A DNA stretch of 21,876 nucleotides from MGBC114844 sp910585855 (GTDB taxonomy: Bacteria; Bacillota; Clostridia; Lachnospirales; Lachnospiraceae): NCBI GenBank assembly GCA_965646165.1, contig CBFFYP010000077.1, forward strand, positions 1 through 21,876. The letters are read 5' to 3'. The translations under genes were made by a program, and so were the position numbers. Below, in pieces: positions 15,931-21,876 of this stretch (positions are counted from its first letter, which is position 1; every line of letters starts with the position of its first letter). The notes under the pieces were generated by a model. The model had not been told where the DNA came from and made no database searches. It saw nothing but the letters and a program-made list of their open reading frames with translations.

Positions 15931-17640
15931 CTATCCTTTCTTTTTAAAAAGAAGTACTATCATCTCTATTCCTCTCTTACATCCTTTTACCAGCTCTATC
16001 CAATCTTTTTCTACCCATTCTCCCAACCCAGTAGACGGATCATAAAGATAAACTCGTTTTAATCGATAAAACCGATCCAATGACGCACCCAATGGAAGAT
16101 ATCCTGTTCCTCTTTTGGCAGAAAAAATATTTCCATTTATGGTAAAAATCCGCCATATCCGCTTCCATACACTTTCACTGTTTTTATACAATTCTTCCTT
16201 CTGTACTTCCTTTTCAAAATCTTTTATCTGTTCCTGCCGCTTCCACTGATAGCCCATACGGCAGATTATTTTATGCAATTCTTCTGCATCTGCTTTCTGC
16301 AGCCACACTATACCCTTTTTATAATCTTTAACTGCCTTAAAAATCAGCTCTATATCTTTATAACGATATCTAGAAACCGCCTGATACCATTCATATAAAA
16401 CCAGTTTCCATATCTTCCATTTTTTTCTCATATCCCCATACATACAATAAGTAAACAAAGTATTTCTCATATCATAATAGACTAAAGCCGACCCTCTCTT
16501 CTGCTCAAACTGTTCATGCCATATCCCAATTCCATGCAGATAAATCGGTTCTTGCTTTCCTCGAAGACTATACTCTACATCATCAAAATGAAGAAAAAAC
16601 GGCATAGGATAACCATTCTTTTCTACATATTGCAGGGGTATACAGCAGTACCACCAAGCTGCATAATTCGGCTTTTCCTTCTTTTTTCTATTTTGCAGCA
16701 ACACTTCTGTCCTCCTCAAATCCTGCCGCTGCCCTATTGCTTTTAATCTCCCGTCTTTCCATATCCCGCCTGCCTCATGCTGTATCCAAGGATAATCCTG
16801 CCGAAGCATAGCCCCTCCAATAAAACTTTGCCGATATTCTTCTTTTATACAACAAAGAAGTGCCAGTGTTTTTTCCAAAGAGGATTTTTCAATTATGACA
16901 TCATCATCCATCAATAAAATATGAGAAAAACCGTACCGTTCCTTCTCTTTTACCGCCTCTTCCATTCCTCTGGCAAATCCTCCCGAACCTCCGGTATTTC
17001 GATTAGCAATTACTTGTATATTTTGATCCTGTAAAGAAATGGTTTTTCCATTATCCACTATATAAATATGAATTTTTCCAAAAAGAGGACTTTTAAAATT
17101 TTTTAAAACCGTCTTTTGCAAATAATCCAGATTCCGCAATAATTCCTTTTCTTTATGATAAGTACAAATTACAAGTGCAATCTGTATCGTTTTTTCTAAT
17201 CCGCCATCTTCCAAACATTTTTTATATTTCCAAGTACCGCCGTAAAACAACGTATTTTTTACCGCAATTACCCGAACTGCAATCATTCCTGAAAGTTCCG
17301 ATAAAGAAAAAGAAAATCTTACCTTTCCCCTCTCCTTTGATTGATAATGCTGACGTTTTAATACTTGTTCTTTTTTGCCGTTTCCCTTTTTCTTTACTGC
17401 AAACACTTCTACTATACAATTCCCCTGTACTTCCACTGTACAGCCTATTTTAGACAAATCCGTATATTTCTTCCATTCTTCTGAAAAAAAGCCATTAAAA
17501 TAAGTATCTGTCTGCAGTGAAGCTTTCTGCATTAATTGTATCTTTTCCCCATTTCGCCGTGCATCTCCAAAAATTTTTAAATATAACTCCTCTACCCCTG
17601 CTCTTCCCTCTTCTGGAAATGTGAATTGCTGCAGCACCAT
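15931..17640 (-). CDS. GlfT2-like galactofuranosyltransferase (GT2), copy B
   Basis: This 569-residue protein is a paralogue of the 12567-14351 gene with the same layout: an N-terminal beta-rich region (1-150), a GT-A domain from ALVICTYHK, and a helical C-terminus. Matching motifs are LLMDDDV (D245-D247), IGGAMLRQDYPWI (274-286), W329-W330, FDD at 352-354 and GIWHEQFE (H375). Sequence divergence outside the motifs is large, so this is an old duplication or two separate recruitments. The ATG at 17638-17640 has GAGG four to five nt upstream and lies inside the 3' end of the DUF4422 gene (49-nt overlap). It probably extends the polymer together with the second copy. Donor identity is inferred from the family only. 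Confidence 0.85.
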   Translation of the reverse strand: MVLQQFTFPEEGRAGVEELYLKIFGDARRNGEKIQLMQKASLQTDTYFNGFFSEEWKKYTDLSKIGCTVEVQGNCIVEVFAVKKKGNGKKEQVLKRQHYQSKERGKVRFSFSLSELSGMIAVRVIAVKNTLFYGGTWKYKKCLEDGGLEKTIQIALVICTYHKEKELLRNLDYLQKTVLKNFKSPLFGKIHIYIVDNGKTISLQDQNIQVIANRNTGGSGGFARGMEEAVKEKERYGFSHILLMDDDVIIEKSSLEKTLALLCCIKEEYRQSFIGGAMLRQDYPWIQHEAGGIWKDGRLKAIGQRQDLRRTEVLLQNRKKKEKPNYAAWWYCCIPLQYVEKNGYPMPFFLHFDDVEYSLRGKQEPIYLHGIGIWHEQFEQKRGSALVYYDMRNTLFTYCMYGDMRKKWKIWKLVLYEWYQAVSRYRYKDIELIFKAVKDYKKGIVWLQKADAEELHKIICRMGYQWKRQEQIKDFEKEVQKEELYKNSESVWKRIWRIFTINGNIFSAKRGTGYLPLGASLDRFYRLKRVYLYDPSTGLGEWVEKDWIELVKGCKRGIEMIVLLFKKKG

Positions 17641-18404
17641 CTTTCCTCACCAAACCTTTTTAATAAAAAAATTTTATTATTGATCCTGCTGTGAATCTCT
17701 CGCTTTCTGCTATATCCCTTTTCTTCATAGATAAGGTTATCCTCATATACCTTTAAATGATTTTTCCAAATATAAGCTGTCATCAGCCGCTCTGCCAAAA
17801 AACCAATATAACGCTGCTGATAAAAAGAATCTTCCCTCTCTCCTCTTTCCTGTTCAATTCGAAATAAAATATCAAACAGCCATTCACAATAAAATTCCAT
17901 CTCTTCTCGTGCAGCAATCAGCATATTATATGGATATAATTTATTGGATGATAACACCTCTAAAACAGCTTCATAAGAACCATCTTTTTTCTGTTTTAAT
18001 ACTTCTTTTAAAAGCTCTAAATCCTCTTTTCTATGTACCTTTTGATATTCCCTTTCTAATGTATTCCGAAAACAATAGTGTATTGGCACAATCCAATCAT
18101 ATCTCTGCAAAATCTTCTCTATCTCCTGCCGATTTCGAAAAGAAAATTTCCTTCTATAATGACACAGCCCCCATATTCTGCTGTTTCCATTTTTCCATCC
18201 CCAATAAAGTGCTGTAAGTTCACAGTATATTTTATTTTTATCTGATATATGAATCTTTGTATTATCTGTCAGATCAGCAATCCTCTTTTTTGTCAGTGAC
18301 GCTCCTGTCTGAATCGGAATCATATAATCATTTTCTTTCTTACAAACCTGCTTATGTGTTGCCTGATATACAATAACCCTTTTTTCCATAGCACGTTCTG
18401 CCAA
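17592..18404 (-). CDS. DUF4422 glycan biosynthesis protein (probable glycosyltransferase)
   Basis: This 270-residue protein matches the DUF4422 family found in capsule and exopolysaccharide loci, where members are presumed glycosyltransferases. Recognisable segments are YCELTALYWGWKN (60-72), GLCHYRRKF (79-87) and LYPYNMLIA (around 155-163). The start is uncertain. TTG at 18402-18404 has AAAGGA five nt upstream, while the ATG five codons later (18387-18389) is too far from that site, so I prefer TTG. It begins 15 nt after the GT4 stop. Its last 49 nt overlap the next gene in another frame, an unusually long overlap that may reflect a late frameshift. The donor and acceptor are unknown. Confidence 0.85.
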   Translation of the reverse strand: MAERAMEKRVIVYQATHKQVCKKENDYMIPIQTGASLTKKRIADLTDNTKIHISDKNKIYCELTALYWGWKNGNSRIWGLCHYRRKFSFRNRQEIEKILQRYDWIVPIHYCFRNTLEREYQKVHRKEDLELLKEVLKQKKDGSYEAVLEVLSSNKLYPYNMLIAAREEMEFYCEWLFDILFRIEQERGEREDSFYQQRYIGFLAERLMTAYIWKNHLKVYEDNLIYEEKGYSRKREIHSRINNKIFLLKRFGEERWCCSNSHFQKREEQG

Positions 18405-18419
18405 CGCAATCCTTTCTTT

Positions 18420-19520
18420 TTATCCTTTTTCCATACAACACTGCTGATAAAACTCCTCTAATTCCTTTACTGCTTCTTCAATCTGGTAATTTTTTAAATT
18501 TTGAATTTTACGCTCTTTTCCTTCACACTTCTGTATTGCCTCTATCCATTTCTCCTTCTTTTCTAATCCGATATATTGTACCTGTTTCGATGCAATCTCT
18601 CGTGTCACCTGCTCAGAAAAAATACAAGGCAGTCCATTAAACTGTGCTTCTACTCCAACCAAAGGAACTCCTTCAAATAAAGACGGCAGCAGAAAACAGT
18701 CCATCATCTGATAATAATTCTCAATCTCTGCCTTGCTGCTTAATATGGTAACATCCTCTCTTAATTCCTGTTCTTTTATCAACCGGCAAATCTTTTTCTT
18801 CTCTTTTCCATCCCCGATTAAAAGCAAATGTGGTCTTTTTTGTGTCCGTTTTTCACAAATCAACTGTTTTATCAAAGCAATTAAAAACTGTTGATTTTTC
18901 TGCGGACAAAATCGTCCTATATGCCCTAATACATATCTGTCCTGCAGCCAATACTGAAGACGCATTTTTTCTCTTACCCTTATCTGAAACCGATAACGAT
19001 TTCCTTCCACTGCATTTGGAATAATTTTAATTCCCGTTTCTGTTCGATACAGATATATAGCAGCCATTTTTCCGCATGCTGTATAATAATTTGCATTTTT
19101 TATTCCGATTTCTGCCAATAACCTGTTTCTTACCCTTTTTACAAATTGATCTGCTCCGCAGGAATTATGTGCATGAAGGATTCGAACCGCTATCCCTGCC
19201 TTATTTGCTGCCCTCATATAAAAAGCGGCCGCATTTGCCACATGACCATGGATAATTTGATAATCGCTATGCTCCCTAAAAAATAATTGCAGTGCCTTTG
19301 GATACGCTATTATATTTTTTGTACAAAGTTTTGGCATAAGAAAAATCTGACTTCCATTTCTTTCAATTTGCTCTTTTAATCGCTGTTCCACTGGCTGATT
19401 TACCATAAAATCAATCTGATAAATTTCTTTATCCAAATATTGATAATAATTCATTACCACAGAACTAACCCCACTTTTTCTGCTTAACTGATCGACTACT
19501 TGTAAAATCTTAATCTTCAT
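18420..19520 (-). CDS. Glycosyltransferase family 4 (GT-B)
   Basis: This 366-residue GT-B enzyme of the EpsF/capsular GT4 type retains the sugar configuration of a nucleotide donor. It starts MKIKILQVVDQLSRKSGVSSV, a glycine/serine-rich N-terminal loop typical of the family. GRFCPQKN (202-209) is the donor-side loop, and E283 and E291 in LFEGVPLVGVE form the E-x7-E motif. The ATG at 19518-19520 follows the stop of the upstream GT2 by one nt, with GGGAG before it. As second gene of the operon it probably adds one of the first sugars of the lipid-linked unit. Specificity cannot be read from the sequence. Confidence 0.92.
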   Translation of the reverse strand: MKIKILQVVDQLSRKSGVSSVVMNYYQYLDKEIYQIDFMVNQPVEQRLKEQIERNGSQIFLMPKLCTKNIIAYPKALQLFFREHSDYQIIHGHVANAAAFYMRAANKAGIAVRILHAHNSCGADQFVKRVRNRLLAEIGIKNANYYTACGKMAAIYLYRTETGIKIIPNAVEGNRYRFQIRVREKMRLQYWLQDRYVLGHIGRFCPQKNQQFLIALIKQLICEKRTQKRPHLLLIGDGKEKKKICRLIKEQELREDVTILSSKAEIENYYQMMDCFLLPSLFEGVPLVGVEAQFNGLPCIFSEQVTREIASKQVQYIGLEKKEKWIEAIQKCEGKERKIQNLKNYQIEEAVKELEEFYQQCCMEKG

Positions 19521-19521
19521 T

Positions 19522-20277
19522 TTATCTTCTCCCTGTCTGATAGCGCAGCAGACTTCGAATTAAATGATTTCCTGTATACCAAACAGCCTTTTTTCTTCCT
19601 ATACCAAAACATCGATAGACACCATAAGTCATAATGATACTTCTTCTTTTCTTCCTCGACTTTCCGTTTTTTGTCAATCTGCTTTTTAAAAGAGGTTCAT
19701 TAATTCCATAAACACAGCCATATTTTTTTACAATACGAAGCCATGTAAGATAATCCTCATGTACCTCATCATGTTCCATAGGAAATTCTTTTGCCACTTC
19801 TGTTTTTAAAACAACGGAAGAACAGGGAATATAATTGGTATACAAAAGTTTTTTTAAATCCACCCTTGGAGGAACTGCAATTTTCCTTCCGGTTTTGCTT
19901 CCGTCCTCTCGAAAAAGCTCTCTTCCGGTATAGCATAAAATACCACCCGATTCTTTTAATTTCCTTATTTGCTTTTTTAATTTTTCACTTTCCCACCAAT
20001 CATCTGCATCTAAATAAGCAATATAACCTGCCTGCGCATATTGGATTCCCTTATTTCTAGAAGCAGAAACCCCTATATTTTTAAAATTTTTTATATAACA
20101 AATCGGGTATTGACTTTTCTTTTTCAACTTCTGAACTACCTGCTCTGTATTATCCGTAGAAGCATCATCTACAAGAATAATTTCCAAATCAATCCCCTGT
20201 TTCATAACAGAATCAATGGCGCAGGGCAAATATTTTCCACAATTAAAAGCCGGAATAATTACAGATATTTCTTTCAT
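19522..20277 (-). CDS. Glycosyltransferase family 2 (GT-A), first gene of operon
   Basis: This 251-residue inverting GT-A enzyme is the first gene of the polysaccharide operon. Motifs are SVIIPAFNCGKYL, VDDASTD (36-42), the metal-binding DADDWW (90-95) and VHEDYLTWLR (172-181), which carries the usual ED before the acceptor site. The start is the ATG at 20275-20277, with AGAGGT six nt upstream. The open frame runs back to 20361, but those 28 codons lie in the structured leader. It has no membrane segments and no polyprenyl-transferase features, so it is probably not the priming enzyme. Its binding site lies directly beside a predicted RNA helix, so translation could be controlled by leader folding. 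Confidence 0.9.
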   Translation of the reverse strand: MKEISVIIPAFNCGKYLPCAIDSVMKQGIDLEIILVDDASTDNTEQVVQKLKKKSQYPICYIKNFKNIGVSASRNKGIQYAQAGYIAYLDADDWWESEKLKKQIRKLKESGGILCYTGRELFREDGSKTGRKIAVPPRVDLKKLLYTNYIPCSSVVLKTEVAKEFPMEHDEVHEDYLTWLRIVKKYGCVYGINEPLLKSRLTKNGKSRKKRRSIIMTYGVYRCFGIGRKKAVWYTGNHLIRSLLRYQTGRR

Positions 20278-20400
20278 TTTTATACCTCTCAGCACAACCG
20301 AAGTTTCCTTTCTCTTTTGCCGTACTGTTACCATACGATCTGGGCGGTGCTGTACCCTCAAATACAGAGAATTTCTCTATATTCTTATTCGCAGTTTCCC
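20278..20400 (-). ncRNA. Structured 5' leader RNA of the polysaccharide operon (candidate)
   Basis: The predicted transcript from the promoter at 20406-20434 begins near 20400 and reaches the first start codon at 20277, giving a leader of about 120 nt. On the minus strand it can form AGAGAA/TTCTCT (20366-20378), a 6-bp long-range helix CAGCAC/GTGCTG (20347-20352 with 20290-20295), CGTA/TACG (20334-20337 with 20321-20324), and a small stem closed by a UUCG tetraloop (20296-20305). The closing helix abuts the ribosome binding site AGAGGT (20284-20289). I do not recognise a known riboswitch class. Alternatives are an EPS-operon antitermination element or part of a guide RNA for the adjacent TnpB-like protein. 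Confidence 0.5.
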
Positions 20401-20405
20401 CGAAT

Positions 20406-20434
20406 TTTATATTGAACAGCAGTTTTGCTGTCAA
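20406..20434 (-). promoter_or_regulatory. Near-consensus sigma-A promoter of the polysaccharide operon, with inverted repeat
   Basis: On the minus strand the -35 box is TTGACA (20429-20434, perfect), the spacer is 17 bp (20412-20428), and the -10 box is TATAAA (20406-20411, five of six). An inverted repeat covers the -35 and spacer: TTGACAGCA, then AAC, then TGCTGTTCAA (about 20412-20434), symmetric except for one inserted base. That placement is typical of a repressor operator. The promoter lies between the TnpB-like gene and the first GT gene and reads into the operon. Confidence 0.75.
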
Positions 20435-20509
20435 TTTCATATTTAAATTTTTTGTAATCGGTTATTAAAATACCTCGTCTAATTTTTAATTATAATAAAA
20501 AATAATTTT

Positions 20510-21814
20510 CTACTCTTTCCCTTCGTCTTTTTCAGCCAACCACTCTTCATAATAAGAGAAAAACCGCTTTCCTACATTTCTAGCCGTATTCAGCCCACTA
20601 TTCCCCCGATGTCCATTCGGACAGAAAAATAACTGCCCGCCAAAATAATTTTTATTCGGTATATGTCCCTCATTATAACGCTTAATCTTAGCACCACATT
20701 CACTACAACAGTCAGAAATATGTATTGTCGGAACAGTACTTACTAAAATTCCCTCTGAAAACGCTTTATATTTCAAAAAACGGATTATTTTTCTTCCAAT
20801 CCACTCATAAGCATCCGTTTCAAGATATTGTTTCTTAGAAAAATCAATCGTATGCTGATACTTTGGTACAACAATCACCTTTATCTTTTGTTTCATACAA
20901 TAATCCAAAATTCTTCGGCTAATCAAATGTGCATAATACTCATTAATATTTTGTATTTTCTCCCGATAACGTTTTCCTATTGCTTCATTCCATTCATTTT
21001 GCATTTTTGGTCTTTTTATCTTCTTTAGACGGCGCTTTAATTGATTCCTTTTAGCCTTCAATTCTGAACCGCCATGAAAAAACATTGCTTTTTCAAATCC
21101 TCCTTCCCATGTCATCACTGCTGCCACAGCAATACTGTCACTTCCCGGAAAAGAAACTGCCAAAATCCGTGTCCCTGCCTGTATCCGCTCCTTTACAGTC
21201 CGAATATCGTCCACCATTTTTTTAACTGGTACATGCAGATAAGCCTGTTTTTTCTCTATACAAATCACAGGCGATAAAAGAACTGCATCCTTTGGCAAAG
21301 GACGTCCGCTAAAACGATAACAATTCCAAACCCATCTTTCTCCGGTAAATACCTTTAACCAAATCGAATTCTCTGTTATTTCCTTATACATTCCCTTATA
21401 ATAAACCGGAGATACAGAAAATACAGGAACTCTGGAAGAAATCAAATCCTGACCTTCCACGGATAATGGTGCTTTCGGATTCTGTATCTGAAAGCTACGC
21501 ATTAAACTAATTGCACAATTAATAGCAGCTCTTCGAAAATAAAGCGGAATGGTTGGAAAATCATGCAGTGAATATGGTACAATCTGCCCATTTCTTTTCA
21601 TTTCCTTTGTTCCAACAGACATCATTTCCAATTCCCGCATCAAATCATAACTGCCAAAATTCAACAATTCCAAATGCTCCATCAACAGCTTACAATAATG
21701 CTCTACCACCTTATTATAAAGAATCTTTGTCTGCCAAAGCCAATCCAGATGCTTATCATAAAAACGCAACCGATATGTCAAAATAATATGTCCCTTTTTC
21801 TCCTCCTTCATCAT
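20510..21814 (-). CDS. Nuclease-dead TnpB-like protein (TldR-like candidate regulator)
   Basis: This 434-residue protein has the TnpB layout: an N-terminal RNA/DNA-binding part, the helical KRNQLKRRLKKIKR region (255-268), RuvC segments, and a zinc ribbon CSEC…CPNGH (C370, C373, C398, H402) ending GLNTARNVG. In active TnpB the RuvC residues are D in GIDLG, E in a VVEDL-like strand and D in DRDLNAA. Here these positions read LAVSFPGSDS (about 219-228), VIVVPKY (P317 for the glutamate) and NSGLNTARN (405-413), so all three acidic residues appear lost. TldR proteins are known RNA-guided repressors derived from TnpB with exactly this loss. No TnpA is visible, but only 56 bp lie beyond. The start is ATG 21812-21814 with AGGGA 10 nt upstream; GTG at 21820 is possible. 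A regulatory role is inferred. Confidence 0.85.
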   Translation of the reverse strand: MMKEEKKGHIILTYRLRFYDKHLDWLWQTKILYNKVVEHYCKLLMEHLELLNFGSYDLMRELEMMSVGTKEMKRNGQIVPYSLHDFPTIPLYFRRAAINCAISLMRSFQIQNPKAPLSVEGQDLISSRVPVFSVSPVYYKGMYKEITENSIWLKVFTGERWVWNCYRFSGRPLPKDAVLLSPVICIEKKQAYLHVPVKKMVDDIRTVKERIQAGTRILAVSFPGSDSIAVAAVMTWEGGFEKAMFFHGGSELKAKRNQLKRRLKKIKRPKMQNEWNEAIGKRYREKIQNINEYYAHLISRRILDYCMKQKIKVIVVPKYQHTIDFSKKQYLETDAYEWIGRKIIRFLKYKAFSEGILVSTVPTIHISDCCSECGAKIKRYNEGHIPNKNYFGGQLFFCPNGHRGNSGLNTARNVGKRFFSYYEEWLAEKDEGKE

Positions 21815-21844
21815 ACACACTCGTTCCCTATTGATTTAGTAGGA

Positions 21845-21871
21845 TTTCATAGAGTATTCCACTCTATGAAA
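21845..21871. repeat. Perfect 11-bp palindrome upstream of the TnpB-like gene
   Basis: The arms TTTCATAGAGT (21845-21855) and ACTCTATGAAA (21861-21871) pair perfectly around a 5-nt loop. No T-run follows on either strand, so it is not a typical terminator. IS200/IS605 elements carry subterminal palindromes of this kind at their left end, and the position about 30 bp before the start of the TnpB-like gene fits a remnant left end. An operator for the gene's own promoter is the alternative. Confidence 0.6.
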
Positions 21872-21876
21872 ACAGA

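Noticed and set aside
20243..20440. 65-residue minus-strand frame between the TnpB-like gene and the operon
   Set aside because: Its second to fourth codons are the -35 box and it spans the promoter and leader; there is no ribosome binding site before its ATG. Structured RNA or leader DNA explains it better.
1..21876. CRISPR array, tRNA or rRNA genes
   Set aside because: No regularly spaced direct repeats, no cloverleaf-like segment and no rRNA-like sequence were seen on either strand.

Overview
The window looks like an accessory island of a low-GC Firmicute, most likely a gut Lachnospiraceae-type Clostridium relative. The evidence is AT-rich DNA (roughly one third GC by eye), strong AGGAGG-type ribosome binding sites, Rpn-type nucleases with GREEGR linkers, an ECF sigma/zinc-finger anti-sigma pair, and the style of the polysaccharide genes. 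Assignment to species is not possible from sequence alone. Every convincing gene is on the minus strand, so the biology reads from right to left.

Right edge (20.5-21.8 kb): a stand-alone TnpB-family protein whose three RuvC catalytic acidic residues all appear to be replaced, while its zinc-ribbon and overall fold signatures are kept. It sits directly upstream of a surface-polysaccharide operon. Between the two lie a near-consensus sigma-A promoter (TTGACA-17-TATAAA) with an inverted repeat in its spacer, and a structured leader of about 120 nt that reaches the first ribosome binding site. This resembles the known nuclease-dead TnpB repressors (TldR) and is the most interesting signal in the window: a possible RNA-guided regulator of a capsule or cell-wall glycan.

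Middle (5.1-20.3 kb): twelve tightly packed genes that look like one operon. In transcription order they are a GT2, a GT4, a DUF4422 protein, a GlfT2-like galactofuranosyltransferase, an ABC-2 exporter pair (Wzm/Wzt type), a second GlfT2-like enzyme, a membrane-anchored extracellular beta-helix protein, a multi-membrane GT-C-like protein, a polyprenyl-phosphate sugar transferase (GtrB/DPM1-like), a GtrA flippase, UDP-glucose 6-dehydrogenase and UDP-glucuronate decarboxylase. The inferred logic is this: cytoplasmic transferases build a lipid-linked polymer, possibly with furanose sugars; the ABC pair exports it; GtrB/GtrA/GT-C decorate it outside the membrane; the last two genes supply UDP-glucuronate and UDP-xylose. 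No UDP-galactopyranose mutase, priming transferase, Wzx or Wzy is in the window.

Left part (0.8-5.1 kb): two divergent Rpn/PD-(D/E)XK family proteins flank an ECF sigma factor/anti-sigma operon. A 113-bp decayed copy of the sigma gene's start and upstream region lies 1200 bp away on the far side of the second Rpn gene. A MITE-like element of about 160 bp sits just downstream of the anti-sigma gene. The first 500 bp are distinctly GC-richer, carry a perfect 28-bp inverted repeat and a long hairpin, and contain no gene that I can support.
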